NCBI RefSeq assembly: GCF_009939295.1
Contig: NZ_WVIC01000002.1
Span: 1-64,000 of the forward strand
Direction of reading: 5' to 3'
Length of the DNA stretch: 64,000 nucleotides
From: Petrachloros mirabilis ULC683
Lineage (GTDB): Bacteria; Cyanobacteriota; Cyanobacteriia; Thermosynechococcales; Thermosynechococcaceae
Shown: piece after piece, positions 1 to 8,945 of the stretch
How positions within the stretch are numbered: the first letter of the stretch is position 1
Layout of the letters: each line of letters opens with the position of its first letter
Notes under the pieces: generated by a model
What the model saw: only the letters and a program-made list of their open reading frames with translations
What the model was told of the DNA's origin: nothing
The model's database searches: none
Made by a program: the position numbers and the translations under genes

Positions 1-87
1 TGATCTTCCACACTGAAGTTTTGACCAGAATGTAATACCTACCCCATTTCCTGCTGGACTATCGCGGTTCTCACCTGAGTGAGGTAC

Positions 88-137
88 GGGGTGTGGGGGT
101 TCCACCCCCACGCAGGGGGCACTGCCCCCTGCACCCC
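88..137. repeat. Clustered GC-rich hairpins
   Basis: An outer 6-bp stem (GGGGTG at 88-93 with CACCCC at 132-137) encloses an 8-bp hairpin (93-100 with 104-111) and a 9-bp hairpin (112-120 with 124-132), each with a 3-nt loop. The result is a compact cruciform-like block between genes. It resembles REP-like intergenic palindromes. No coding frame through it is credible. Function unknown; it may be a transcription barrier or a dispersed repeat. Confidence 0.6.
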
Positions 138-276
138 ATGTACTCCATTGATCTGTAAACCGCTATAAGAAGCTAGGGAGTACCTAAGAAGTGTGAATTC
201 ACGCTTTTTGGGCATCGTCGAGTGGTCTCTTGTCAGTCAACCAGGGTTTGTTGTTTGGCTCTGCATCACTCAAAAA

Positions 277-341
277 CTGGTCGTGATCTGAAACTAGTGG
301 CGAGGCTTAAGCCCTTGCCACTAGTTTCAGATCACGACCAG
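277..341. repeat. 25-bp perfect inverted repeat
   Basis: The arms 277-301 and 317-341 are exact reverse complements over 25 bp. The 15-nt spacer itself contains the palindrome GGCTTAAGCC (304-313), so nearly the whole 65 bp can fold into one long hairpin. No T-run follows and no gene ends next to it. Apart from this hairpin and the block at 88-137, I see no gene in positions 1-457. Confidence 0.8.
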
Positions 342-457
342 ATTGAGAATCACGGTATCGTTCTGGTCGGGAATAGTACGAGTCATGGTGCGGCTAGTCC
401 ACTCAGGGCTTAATGGGTAAAGTCAGCAGCCAGCAGACTCAAAACTGGTTGTGCAAT

Positions 458-838
458 CTAGTCTTCAAGCACTTGCACCGTAACATCGACTGCATCTACA
501 TCAATGGTGCCAGGAGCACTCAGACGCTGGAACTGACCTTCCACCACTTGCAGGGTTGTGCCGCAGCTTGGGCATTGGGTAGATGTCTTTTTCAGGCCAA
601 TGAGTTGAGCTTGACACACTGGACAGGGGGCTTGCAGGACGTTGCGGTGCACCCACCAGCGAAAGCCAATCAGCACAATCACAGGGACAAGCATCAGGAA
701 GGCTACCAAGATCAGCAATGATCTGACTAGCCATCCTAACCCCACTAGACCCAGTAGCCAGAACACAGCCAACCATATCAGCCAGGTGCGGAGGGTAGGG
801 AGGTTAAAAACGAAGCTTGATGAGTTTCCAGAATTCAC
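458..838 (-). CDS. Small membrane protein with zinc ribbon
   Basis: A 126-residue protein. Two adjacent hydrophobic segments (about residues 16-37 and 38-60) form a membrane hairpin. They are followed by a CPVC...CPSC pair of CxxC knuckles (about residues 73-94), a typical zinc ribbon, and a short acidic tail. I do not recognise a named family. The composition fits a conserved cyanobacterial membrane protein with a cytosolic metal-binding domain. It is transcribed away from bchM, sharing the roughly 130-bp upstream region. Function unknown; the zinc ribbon could bind protein or nucleic acid. Confidence 0.7.
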   Translation of the reverse strand: MNSGNSSSFVFNLPTLRTWLIWLAVFWLLGLVGLGWLVRSLLILVAFLMLVPVIVLIGFRWWVHRNVLQAPCPVCQAQLIGLKKTSTQCPSCGTTLQVVEGQFQRLSAPGTIDVDAVDVTVQVLED

Positions 839-971
839 GGTGCTGATCCAGAGTATGCAGGAATACGTTTTATTCTACGCGACTTTTTCTCTCGGCTGGC
901 GGTAGTGTATGCCGTCCCCCCGTGCCGTTAAGATGAGTGATGGCTCTATATCTTTCAGTGCGAATTTTCCT

Positions 972-1670
972 ATGACTGTAACGGATCAGAAAATTACCGA
1001 CGATAAATCCATCGTTCAAGACTATTTTAATTCGGTCGGTTTTGACCGCTGGCGGCGCATTTATGGTCAGGATGAGGTGAACAAGGTTCAGCTCGATATT
1101 CGCATGGGTCATCAGCAAACGGTGGATAAGGTACTGGCTTGGCTGAAGTCGGAGGCAGATTTGGCGATGACCACTATTTGTGATGCTGGTTGTGGGGTAG
1201 GCAGCCTCAGTATCCCGCTGGCAAAAATGGGAGCCCAGGTGTTTGCTAGTGATATTTCCGAAAAAATGGTGGCGGAGGCTCGCGATCGCGCCACTACTCA
1301 GCTCGGCCAAAGCAATAATCTGACCTTTGCGGTACAGGACTTAGAGGCACTGACGGGCAGCTACCATACCGTGGTGTGTTTGGACGTGTTGATTCACTAC
1401 CCCCAGGACAAGGCGGCGGCAATGATTCAGCACTTAAGTAAGTTGGCAACCCATCGATTTATCCTCAGCTTTGCCCCCAAAACCCTCTGCTATAGCCTCT
1501 TAAAGCGGATTGGAGATTTTTTCCCGGGGCCAAGCAAGGCCACCCGTGCCTATTTACACCGGGAAGCCGAGGTAGTGGCGGTGTTAGAGGCCGCAGGCTG
1601 GACGGTGCAGCGAACCGAAATGACGAAGACTCGCTTTTACTTCTCTCGGCTGTTGGAAGTAACGCGTTGA
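972..1670 (+). CDS. bchM: Mg-protoporphyrin IX O-methyltransferase
   Basis: Transfers a methyl group from S-adenosylmethionine to the 13-propionate of Mg-protoporphyrin IX, the step after Mg-chelatase in chlorophyll synthesis (chlM in plants and many cyanobacteria). The N-terminal block DYFNSVGFDRWRRIYG is characteristic of the family. SAM motif I is DAGCGVGSLS at residues 71-80, followed by the acidic FASDIS. The length of 232 residues is normal. The ATG at 972 is preferred over in-frame starts at 909 and 933 because the added N-terminus looks unlike the family. The gene stands alone and converges on aroF across a shared hairpin. Confidence 0.95.
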   Translation: MTVTDQKITDDKSIVQDYFNSVGFDRWRRIYGQDEVNKVQLDIRMGHQQTVDKVLAWLKSEADLAMTTICDAGCGVGSLSIPLAKMGAQVFASDISEKMVAEARDRATTQLGQSNNLTFAVQDLEALTGSYHTVVCLDVLIHYPQDKAAAMIQHLSKLATHRFILSFAPKTLCYSLLKRIGDFFPGPSKATRAYLHREAEVVAVLEAAGWTVQRTEMTKTRFYFSRLLEVTR

Positions 1671-1674
1671 CATC

Positions 1675-1713
1675 CGCTCGATACCATATTGCCAGGCGAT
1701 ATGGTATCGAGCG
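1675..1713. terminator. Bidirectional hairpin between bchM and aroF
   Basis: A 15-bp perfect stem (1675-1689 with 1699-1713) and a 9-nt loop fill the 50-bp gap between two convergent genes. There is no T-run on either side, so it would be a weak or factor-assisted terminator working in both directions. Confidence 0.6.
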
Positions 1714-1720
1714 TCCTATC

Positions 1721-2776
1721 TCAAGACACGGTGGCAAGCTGTGGCCATCGTTCCATGGCATTACCTACCACAGCTAGCTCTTGCATTAAAGCCATAAACT
1801 GATCTGGGGTGAGCGACTGCGGACCATCGGATAAAGCTTTGCTGGGATTGGGGTGAACTTCAATCATGAGGGCGTCGGTTCCGGCTGCGATCGCAGCCTT
1901 GGCCATAGCAGGCACATAGGGTGCCCAACCCGTCCCGTGGCTGGGATCCACCATGATTGGTAGATGCGTCAACGACTGTAGCACTGGCACTGCCGACAAA
2001 TCGAGGGTATTGCGGGCATACTGGCGGTCAAAGGTACGGATCCCTCGCTCACAGAGGATTACATTGGGGTTTCCGGCTGCCAAAATATACTCCGCTGCCA
2101 TCAACCATTCTTCGATGGTAGCGGACATGCCGCGCTTTAGCAGCACGGGTTTATCTTGAGCCCCAACCCGCTTCAGCAGTGAAAAGTTGTGCATATTGCG
2201 GGCTCCAATCTGCACCACATCAGCCACTTCTGCAACCTTGTCGAGGTCAGCAGCATCCATCACTTCTGTGATAATACCTAAGCCAGAAGCCTGCCGAGCG
2301 GCTGCCAATAGCCCGAGGGCACTCTCACCATGTCCTTGGAAAGCATAGGGAGAGGTGCGAGGCTTATAAGCGCCGCCCCGGAGAAACGACGCTCCAGCGG
2401 CCTTGACCTGTTTGGCCGTGGCAATAATCATGGCCTCATCTTCGACGGAGCAAGGGCCAGCTACCACGACAATGTTATGACCTTGACCAAAGGTGACATC
2501 TCCCTGGGGTGTGGCTACCACGACCTCACTGACCTGACCATGGCGAAACTCTCGACTGACCCGTTTGTAGGGTTTTTCAACTCGAATCACTTGCTCAATC
2601 CAAGGACTGACATCTTGAACATGATCGGGGTCAAGCTCTTGGGTGTCACCCACAAGGCCAATCACCACTTTATGGGCTCCAATAATTTTTTCCGGGGTTA
2701 AACCGCGATCGCGCATCTCTTCACAGATCTGCTCAATCTCCCCGCCTGGGGCATCGTTTTTCATGACAATGATCAT
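1721..2776 (-). CDS. aroF: 3-deoxy-7-phosphoheptulonate synthase (DAHP synthase)
   Basis: Condenses phosphoenolpyruvate and erythrose 4-phosphate to DAHP, the first step of the shikimate pathway. The 351-residue protein has an N-terminal ferredoxin-like domain (residues 1 to about 75, starting [17 protein letters not shown]). The TIM barrel follows, with GPCSVE, the KPRTSP substrate loop, [15 protein letters not shown] and VDPSHGTG. This is the type I-beta architecture. In that type the N-terminal domain usually mediates feedback control by aromatic amino acids; the ligand here is not predictable. Chorismate mutase (aroH) lies 3.2 kb away in the same pathway, but is not in the same operon. 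Confidence 0.96.
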   Translation of the reverse strand: MIIVMKNDAPGGEIEQICEEMRDRGLTPEKIIGAHKVVIGLVGDTQELDPDHVQDVSPWIEQVIRVEKPYKRVSREFRHGQVSEVVVATPQGDVTFGQGHNIVVVAGPCSVEDEAMIIATAKQVKAAGASFLRGGAYKPRTSPYAFQGHGESALGLLAAARQASGLGIITEVMDAADLDKVAEVADVVQIGARNMHNFSLLKRVGAQDKPVLLKRGMSATIEEWLMAAEYILAAGNPNVILCERGIRTFDRQYARNTLDLSAVPVLQSLTHLPIMVDPSHGTGWAPYVPAMAKAAIAAGTDALMIEVHPNPSKALSDGPQSLTPDQFMALMQELAVVGNAMERWPQLATVS

Positions 2777-2830
2777 CGCGGTCGATTCCTAAACAAGCGA
2801 TATGACTCTAGTGTAGCCAGACCCCTATAA

Positions 2831-3328
2831 CTATGACCGAGACTCACGCCAACTTTCGAGAACCCGGCCAAAGTTGGTGCGAAACTCTGACCAGCCTAAA
2901 GCACTGCCAGATACCTCTTCATCCCAAGAGGCAGAAAGTGCGCCATAACTCAGCCCCAAAACACCCAGACCAAAGCCCCCCATACTCACGAGCAAAACCG
3001 CCACATTGGGAAGCTCTACCCATCCCTGAGACACCACTAAATAGCTTAGGGGAAAAGTGGCCAGCCCCAAAAAGGTAGGCAAGCCACAAAAAAGCATCAT
3101 CCGCTTAACCATTCGCTGACTGACCGCTTCAGGGATGCTCCCCCGTAGATCTGTCCCTTTAGATTTAGCTTGAGACCCCTTTGTCGATTGATCAGCAGAA
3201 CGTTTTCCAGTCTTCAACGACTGGAGTCGAGGAGAAGAGGCTCGCTTCACCTGACTCCCAGGGGCAACATCAAAACCTGGCTTGACGTTCGCTGACTGAT
3301 TTATGGGTTTGCGGGACTTAGCAGCCAT
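2831..3328 (-). CDS. PAM68-family protein (DUF3464)
   Basis: A photosystem II assembly factor by family. Plant PAM68 and its cyanobacterial homologue assist early D1 and CP47 assembly at the thylakoid membrane. The roughly 165-residue protein has a long basic, disordered N-terminus (about 85 residues). Two membrane segments follow (about 100-120 and 128-148), with the family ending LSASWDEEVSGS...LGWSEFRTNFGRV. The ATG at 3328 is preferred to a TTG two codons upstream. It lies 14 bp downstream of rpsO on the same strand, a linkage common in cyanobacteria, so the two are probably cotranscribed. Confidence 0.9.
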   Translation of the reverse strand: MAAKSRKPINQSANVKPGFDVAPGSQVKRASSPRLQSLKTGKRSADQSTKGSQAKSKGTDLRGSIPEAVSQRMVKRMMLFCGLPTFLGLATFPLSYLVVSQGWVELPNVAVLLVSMGGFGLGVLGLSYGALSASWDEEVSGSALGWSEFRTNFGRVLESWRESRS

Positions 3329-3342
3329 GGGCAAAACTGAGA

Positions 3343-3612
3343 TTAACCACGAATTCCTAAGCGGGTAATCAAAGCTCGATAGTGTTCAGGATCTTGCTTC
3401 ATGATATAGGCCAACAACCGCTTGCGACGACCAATCATTTGCAGAAGACCTCGACGGGAGCCGTGATCCTTTTTATTGACTTTGAGGTGGTCGCTGAGGC
3501 GCGAGATGCGCTCAGTGAGCATCGCCACTTGCACATCCGCTGAACCAGTGTCAGTGTCGTGAACCTGGTATGCCTCAATGATTTCTTGTTTCTGTTCTTG
3601 CAAAAGAGCCAT
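3343..3612 (-). CDS. rpsO: 30S ribosomal protein S15
   Basis: S15 binds the central domain of 16S rRNA during early 30S assembly and contacts 23S rRNA in a bridge. The 89-residue length is exact for the family. Signature blocks are [47 protein letters not shown] and the LG[IV]RG end. In other bacteria S15 represses its own mRNA through a structured leader. The 205 bp upstream contain a 6-bp hairpin (3684-3703), but I cannot identify an S15-binding leader by eye. It is followed by the PAM68-like gene. Confidence 0.97.
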   Translation of the reverse strand: MALLQEQKQEIIEAYQVHDTDTGSADVQVAMLTERISRLSDHLKVNKKDHGSRRGLLQMIGRRKRLLAYIMKQDPEHYRALITRLGIRG

Positions 3613-3817
3613 AGGTTATTGGTTGTTGCTGCAAACAGTAATCTTAGCATAGGCAGCCTGCTCACAATCGAATTTGCCTAAATCCTCAATGTACCGTTGA
3701 GGGTTTAATTTCTGTCGTCTCTGTGCTCATCGAATCTGAAACTCCTACTTCGGGTTGAACTTGCTGCCATCCTAGCTGCCCCAACCTCGCATAGACAGCA
3801 TCAGCGGGAGTCCACGA

Positions 3818-4144
3818 CTACATCCGAGCCAGGGCTGCTACTTTGGAGCGTTTACTGGCTTCGAGTCCCTGCAACTCATCGATTTGCAACCAGCCCTCGC
3901 GCACGAGCTGCGAAAACACAAACAGCAGCATGGTGTAGCGATAGTCGTACTTACCGTCAATTTCATGGCGTCTAGCACTTAAATAGTCATGTAAGCGCCA
4001 TAAATCTTCAATATCGGACAGATCAACAGCTCTGGCTTTGACTTCGGCCATGAGAGCTTCGATCTCGCGCTCATAGGCACGTTCAAAGGCAGCGCGGGCA
4101 ATTTTTTTTTCTGAGGCAGACCACTCTATATCGGTAACAGGCAT
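3818..4144 (-). CDS. frp: Fluorescence recovery protein
   Basis: Binds the photoactivated (red) orange carotenoid protein, speeds its return to the orange form and helps detach it from the phycobilisome, ending thermal quenching. At 108 residues it matches family length. The conserved helix DLWRLHDYLSARRHEIDGKY (residues 47-66) carries W49, H52, D53 and R59. These line up with the Trp, His, Asp and Arg that I recall as essential in the Synechocystis protein. The rest is helical, with a FVFSQLVREGWL segment. No OCP gene lies in the window, although frp is often next to it. rpsO follows after 205 bp. Confidence 0.9.
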   Translation of the reverse strand: MPVTDIEWSASEKKIARAAFERAYEREIEALMAEVKARAVDLSDIEDLWRLHDYLSARRHEIDGKYDYRYTMLLFVFSQLVREGWLQIDELQGLEASKRSKVAALARM

Positions 4145-4494
4145 TACTAGATTTTATTGCTTGAATTTATGGAACCTATTTATTTTGACGTGATTACGGG
4201 ATTTGAGCCACCTTCTCCAGGATGAAAGTGCCAGCCAACCGCTTGGACTGGCTGCTGGTTGGGTTATAGCCATCGCCAGAACGGTTAGAACATGATCTAC
4301 AGACTTAGAGCGATGGCTATACCGCCATTGCGCTGTCCCAGTTTTGACATTGGAAGGGGCTGATGTTTTAAGCGTAATGGCCATCGCTATATATCTACAG
4401 CTACAACGTTCAGCCAATAAAGGTTCAGCCAGCAAGAGTCAAACACATTATGGCTGTGAGCTTTTAGAGAGGGCGTCACTATCGGATCGGGAAT
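4145..4494. other. Gene-free stretch with short palindromes
   Basis: Contains a 12-bp inverted repeat (4265-4276 with 4310-4321, core GCGATGGCTATA) and a third related copy near 4380-4391. A minus-strand open frame covers much of it (4154-4435), but has no family resemblance and low-complexity composition. It may be decayed mobile DNA. No gene is supported. Confidence 0.5.
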
Positions 4495-5367
4495 TCACGT
4501 CTGGGCAGCTTCATACTCAGCGACTAGGCCATCCAGGGCGGCTTGCATCTGGGTATAGACTTGGTTGTAGCACTGCTGGACATAGTGTGGATCGCGGGAT
4601 GCCTCGACTCCATAGTGCTCAAAGAAGATGGGGGGGCAAACCCGAGTGTAAATTTGGGTGGGGAAGGGAAAATTAAAGATGGGGCCAATTCCGATCCCCC
4701 AAGGCAGCCCCAGAAAAATTGGAAAGACTTCAGGGTCAATGTCAAACAGCCAAGGCATCCCCATTTGGTGTAATCGCTGCATCAACGGATAGAGGTCTGC
4801 CAGTACCCGTAGGGTATCGTGGGCACCCGCTGAAATTACGGGCATCATGGGCATGTGCTCTCGCAGAGCCAGTTTAATAAATCCTTTCCGACCCAAAAAG
4901 TGAATTTTATGGCGCAGGGTGTGGGGTCGAAAGACATCTTGAGCCCCGCCTGGATACACTAAGAGGCTGGCATTTTTCTGGAGAGCCGCAATGGCCATCT
5001 TGGGGTGGGCGACAATAGCGCCCCCCTGAACCGCTAGTTTTACTAGCCCTGGATAGGCTTTCCAGACCGTGGGGTGCATGAGACCATAGGCCAGACGTTG
5101 GGTGCCAAACCGCCGATACCAGTCATACATGAACATGAACATATCAGGTGCGGCTAGCCCTCCATTGTGGGAGCCAACAAACAACACTTTTCCCTGAGCG
5201 GGTACGTGCTCCCAGCCATCGGTGCGGACACGAAAATAATGATGATAGAACCAAGCCCACAGTGGCATCAAAGACTCAATTACCTGGGGATCTCGATCCG
5301 CTAAAGACCAGCCGCTGTAGGTTTCTGAGGGTTGCACAGACGGAGTTTTAAATCGAGAATCAAACAA
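4495..5367 (-). CDS. Lysophospholipid/diacylglycerol acyltransferase-like protein
   Basis: A 290-residue PlsC/DAGAT-like acyltransferase. The block VLFVGSHNGGLAAPDMFMF holds the catalytic His, with the Asp spaced as in the DAGAT-related branch (H-x7-D) rather than classical H-x4-D. It is followed by GGAIVAHPKMAIAAL and LLVYPGGAQDVFRP, the usual second and third blocks. A hydrophobic stretch near residues 185-215 could lie at the membrane. The substrate is unknown; family members esterify lysophospholipids, diacylglycerol or phytol/quinol head groups. The start appears to be TTG at 5367, because no ATG or GTG precedes the conserved N-terminus before a stop. Confidence 0.8.
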   Translation of the reverse strand: MFDSRFKTPSVQPSETYSGWSLADRDPQVIESLMPLWAWFYHHYFRVRTDGWEHVPAQGKVLFVGSHNGGLAAPDMFMFMYDWYRRFGTQRLAYGLMHPTVWKAYPGLVKLAVQGGAIVAHPKMAIAALQKNASLLVYPGGAQDVFRPHTLRHKIHFLGRKGFIKLALREHMPMMPVISAGAHDTLRVLADLYPLMQRLHQMGMPWLFDIDPEVFPIFLGLPWGIGIGPIFNFPFPTQIYTRVCPPIFFEHYGVEASRDPHYVQQCYNQVYTQMQAALDGLVAEYEAAQT

Positions 5368-5511
5368 AAGTGGCGCCTTCCAAGGTCTAGAGTGGATAAG
5401 AACCGATTGGTTGATCGGAACGAATGTCTACACGATTCACTGCCCACTGCTGTGGCTAGTCACAGCAGTGGGGGTGCTGGGAGGGAACTGTCAGGTTGCA
5501 CCTCGATCGAT

Positions 5512-6006
5512 TCAGGTGTTGTCAGCTAGGTCAGGCACAATTTGAGATCTGAGGGCTCGCACCAGGTCGTGTCGAGTAATAATCCCTACCAGCTTGTGCT
5601 CAGCATCAACTACCGGCAGGCGCTTAATATGCTTTTCTAGCATCAGTTGAGCCACGTCAGTTAAACAGGCATCTGGGGGGGTGGTGAGGGGTTTAGGAGT
5701 CATCACATCTTGAACCAACATCCCTAAGGATTTTTTGAGGTGTTGGTGAAAGGTGGCAGGAGACTCAAAGTAAATGACGCTGCCCAAAAAGGTCATGTAG
5801 AGGGGGGGCTTCATGGGAGACTCGCGCACCAATAAATCGCCTTCAGAAATAATGCCCACCACCTTGCCCGTTTCATCGACGACAGGTAGACCACTAATGC
5901 GATGTTCTTCTAAAATCTTGACCACAGATTCCACCGTTTCTGTCGGGGAGGTGGTGATGGGATTGGGGGTCATATGATCTTTGACCGGCAGAGATGGGGT
6001 TGACAT
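5512..6006 (-). CDS. Tandem CBS-domain protein
   Basis: About 164 residues, almost entirely two CBS domains: the first (about residues 8-65) begins VKDHMTPNPITTSPTET, the second (about 105-160) begins VQDVMTPKPLTTPPDA. Each ends with the typical G[IL]I[ST]..D.[LV]R. Paired CBS domains (a Bateman module) bind adenine nucleotides such as AMP, ATP or SAM and act as sensors; no effector domain is attached. The start is ATG 6006, since the in-frame codon at 6018 is TTG. It follows aroH after 16 bp on the same strand and is probably cotranscribed. Confidence 0.9.
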   Translation of the reverse strand: MSTPSLPVKDHMTPNPITTSPTETVESVVKILEEHRISGLPVVDETGKVVGIISEGDLLVRESPMKPPLYMTFLGSVIYFESPATFHQHLKKSLGMLVQDVMTPKPLTTPPDACLTDVAQLMLEKHIKRLPVVDAEHKLVGIITRHDLVRALRSQIVPDLADNT

Positions 6007-6022
6007 CGGGTTCCTCAATCAA

Positions 6023-6439
6023 TCAATGGGAGGTCAACGGTGAGACAGGGAGATTGGCAGAGACAAATCCCCAGTCTGGTCGCAGGTTTTGCGCCTGTCG
6101 CAGATAAACGTGGTGAATTTCGAGGCTGAGTGTGGGGGTGTTGAAGTGAATCAGGCAACGGATACAGTGGGGCAAATCTGTGGGCACGTACATTTGCTGG
6201 ACATCCAGGAGGGGAATGCTTTCCCAGTGGGGACGCTCTCGGGCGATGGCCGCTGGAAAGGTTTTGTCTAAATCCCGCGTCACAGAAAAGGTGACACTGA
6301 CCACTTCAGTCAGGTCTATGGTGTTGCGCTCCTCAATGACGTCCAGCAGTTCGCTGACAGCATCTCGAATGGCCTCAACTGAATTTTCGTCGGCGGTCGT
6401 TGCACCGCGAATGGCTCTGACTCGCCAGGTCACTGTCAT
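6023..6439 (-). CDS. aroH: Chorismate mutase, AroH class
   Basis: Converts chorismate to prephenate, the branch to phenylalanine and tyrosine. The roughly 138-residue protein has the monofunctional AroH fold signatures: VRAIRGATTADENSVEAI at the N-terminus, SVTFSVTRDLDKTFPA, and ARERPHWESIPLLDVQQMYV. The start is placed at ATG 6439 because GGAGGAA sits just upstream of it; the ATG at 6448 overlaps that ribosome-binding site. It leads the CBS-domain gene. sppA lies 250 bp upstream on the same strand. Confidence 0.93.
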   Translation of the reverse strand: MTVTWRVRAIRGATTADENSVEAIRDAVSELLDVIEERNTIDLTEVVSVTFSVTRDLDKTFPAAIARERPHWESIPLLDVQQMYVPTDLPHCIRCLIHFNTPTLSLEIHHVYLRQAQNLRPDWGFVSANLPVSPLTSH

Positions 6440-6687
6440 TTCCTCCATAGGTCAATCATGCCTCAGATTGCGCTGGAAACCTGAGTCATGTTAGCAAATT
6501 GACATTATCTCCTTAGGGCGGTGTCGTTATGATCAAAGGCGAGCGACGTAGCCCCCTTGCTCTAACCTCCCATGGGCTGATGCGATAAGGTGATCATCGA
6601 GTGTCGTTGGCATTTCTGTTTTTAGTCTAGGAGAGAAGCGCCTCTGTCTTTAGAATCAGCCTTTAGAATCAGGTTGATTGAAGTGCT

Positions 6688-7524
6688 TTATGGGCGATAC
6701 AGCCATAAGGGCAACCCACTGGTAGAGAGTTCAAATTCAATCATCTCTTGCATCTGGGCAGATAGGGGCAGATTCTGGAGCCAGTGACTCTGGCGGTTGC
6801 TTGGTAATAGGCGATTCCAAAATGGTTTGGGTTCTTCCAGGGTTTGACATTTGGCTTTATCTGGATCGAGGCCAGCTAACTCAGCAGCCCATCGACGGGC
6901 GTCTTCTTCGGTGCCTAAGCGATCGACGAGCTGTAGCTCTAAGGCTTGCTGTCCAGTAAAGACACGGCCATCGGCAAAGCTTTTAACTACGTCTTCGGTG
7001 AGGTTGCGAGCTTCGGCAACGGTTTGGACAAATTGCTGATAGCTGGTGTCAATTAAGGCTTGCAGAATGTTTTTCTCGGGTTCGGTAATTTCGCGATCGA
7101 AAGCGAGGATGTCTTTGTAGGGACCTGACTTAATTACCTTAAAGGACACCCCTACTTTTTCTAGGAGCCGCTCTAGGTTGTTGCCCCGCAAAATTACCCC
7201 GATGCTGCCAGTGATGGTGCCGGGGTTGGCCATGATGTGGGAAGCGCCCATGCCGATATAAACGCCACCGGAGGCGGAAATGTTGCCAAAGCTGGCGACG
7301 ATTTTCACTTTTTCGCGGAGGCGCCTGAGGGCGGCGTAGATTTCTTGGGAGTCCCCTACTGTGCCCCCAGGGCTATCAATGCGAAGCAAAAGGACGGGGA
7401 ATTCTCGCTCTTCGACGGTTTTGAGTGCTTCTAAAACATGCTTGCGGGTACTGCCTGCGATCGCACCTTTGACTTCGATGCGGGCAATTTGCTTGCGAGT
7501 ATTGGGTTTAAATGGCCAAACCAT
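6688..7524 (-). CDS. sppA: Signal peptide peptidase SppA (S49 family)
   Basis: A membrane-associated serine protease that degrades cleaved signal peptides; in cyanobacteria SppA homologues also act in light acclimation. About 278 residues, the short form. The predicted nucleophile is S85 in NISASGGVYIG and the general base K137 in SGPYKDI. This 52-residue spacing matches short bacterial SppA. LLLRIDSPGGTVGDSQEI (residues 46-63) is a further family block. No clear N-terminal membrane helix is visible, so it may be peripheral. ATG 7524 is preferred over TTG 7530. Confidence 0.93.
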   Translation of the reverse strand: MVWPFKPNTRKQIARIEVKGAIAGSTRKHVLEALKTVEEREFPVLLLRIDSPGGTVGDSQEIYAALRRLREKVKIVASFGNISASGGVYIGMGASHIMANPGTITGSIGVILRGNNLERLLEKVGVSFKVIKSGPYKDILAFDREITEPEKNILQALIDTSYQQFVQTVAEARNLTEDVVKSFADGRVFTGQQALELQLVDRLGTEEDARRWAAELAGLDPDKAKCQTLEEPKPFWNRLLPSNRQSHWLQNLPLSAQMQEMIEFELSTSGLPLWLYRP

Positions 7525-7782
7525 GAACAATTTGTATTGGGGTAAAGAACATTAGCCAGAAAGCCATAAACCGCCCAAGGACGGCTCACCTGTCCTTGAT
7601 TCTAGCTCGTTAGCCTTTAACGATACCCCAACCATGAGCAGACTATGCCCGCAGGGTTATGTGCCAAAAGAATTTATAATGTATAACAAATATTACGAAA
7701 AGTATAGATTTTCTGGTCTAAACTTAATAAGACTAGATCTGCGATACCCCTTTTCTGCTCTTGCTCACCTCAGCGACTCTCC

Positions 7783-8853
7783 ATGCGTTTGCCCACTGCC
7801 ACCCCCCTAAATCGTTTGTTGCTCATTGCTCCGTTCTTCTTATGGGGCACAGCCATGGTGGCGATGAAGGGCGTTATTCCCCAGACAACACCCTTATTTA
7901 TGGCGGGTCTGAGGATTATTCCAGCGGGCATCTTAGTCGTGATTGTCGCAGGGTTATGGGGTAGCCGGTTCCCCCAAACCTGGGCAGCTTGGGGCTGGAT
8001 CTGTCTCTTTGCCCTAGTGGATGGAACACTCTTTCAAGGTTTTTTGGCCACCGGGTTGGTGAAAACCGGGGCTGGCCTGGGCTCGGTAATGATTGACTCC
8101 CAACCGCTAGCAGTAGCCCTCTTGGCACTGTGGCTCTATGGTGAACGCATTGGCATTTGGGGCTGGATCGGTTTGTTGGTTGGTATCACAGGCATTAGTT
8201 GCATTGGCCTACCCGACGACTGGATCCACATGCTACTCTCTGGGACGGTTTCTCCCCTGGCGCTCTTGCAAGAGACGTCGCTATCCAGTTTTCTGCACAA
8301 TGGTGAAGCCCTGATGCTATTTGCGGCTCTAGCCATGGCAGTTGGAACCGTCATGATTCCGCGAGTTGCCAAATCAGCGGATCCGATCATGGCTACCGGC
8401 TGGCACATGATTTTGGGAGGATTGCCCCTGTGGTTGGGGTCAGGACTGTGGGAGTCCCAGCAATGGCAACAGTTAGATCTATCGGCTTGGCTGGCCATTG
8501 GCTATGCCACTGTGTTTGGTAGCGCCATCGCCTACGGCTTATTTTTCTACTACGCATCTCTAGGGAATGTCACCAGCCTCAGCGCCCTTACCTTTTTAAC
8601 TCCGGTGTTTGCTCTAGTGTTTGGGCATTGGTTTTTGGCAGAGGTGTTGACCCCCATTCAGTTTGGAGGAGTCTGCCTGACTTTGATCAGCATTTATCTG
8701 GTCAATCAGCGAGGCGCTTTGGCAGCAGTATGGGCCGATCTATGGCAAGCCCAGTGGGCTCGACGCCAGTTTCGTGGCTTACTCGGTCGGGGCAAAATGA
8801 TTGAAGTTGCCATAGAAGTGATGGAAGCTTCCTCCAAGCCTCGCCAGCCGTAA
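7783..8853 (+). CDS. EamA/DMT-family transporter
   Basis: A 356-residue polytopic protein with about ten hydrophobic segments, arranged as two EamA repeats (roughly residues 12-135 and 175-305). The first repeat opens LLIAPFFLWGTAMVAMKGV, a typical EamA start. Ends of both repeats carry the G...[LI]...G[IV] pattern. DMT-superfamily exporters move amino acids, nucleosides or other metabolites; the substrate cannot be told here. The last 45 residues are an amphipathic cytosolic tail. A loop between the repeats (about 145-170) is longer than usual. The gene is monocistronic, 93 bp upstream of the tRNA. Confidence 0.9.
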   Translation: MRLPTATPLNRLLLIAPFFLWGTAMVAMKGVIPQTTPLFMAGLRIIPAGILVVIVAGLWGSRFPQTWAAWGWICLFALVDGTLFQGFLATGLVKTGAGLGSVMIDSQPLAVALLALWLYGERIGIWGWIGLLVGITGISCIGLPDDWIHMLLSGTVSPLALLQETSLSSFLHNGEALMLFAALAMAVGTVMIPRVAKSADPIMATGWHMILGGLPLWLGSGLWESQQWQQLDLSAWLAIGYATVFGSAIAYGLFFYYASLGNVTSLSALTFLTPVFALVFGHWFLAEVLTPIQFGGVCLTLISIYLVNQRGALAAVWADLWQAQWARRQFRGLLGRGKMIEVAIEVMEASSKPRQP

Positions 8854-8945
8854 GCGAGTTGGTGTTTTGCAGTTGTCTTCTCTCTAGCAATGGCAGAATC
8901 TGAGTGATACCCTAGTAAAGGCCAGACTCAAATAGGGACTGATGC

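Noticed and set aside
870-1310. 146-codon minus-strand frame
   Set aside because: Lies antisense to bchM; composition follows the codon pattern of that gene and no family is recognised.
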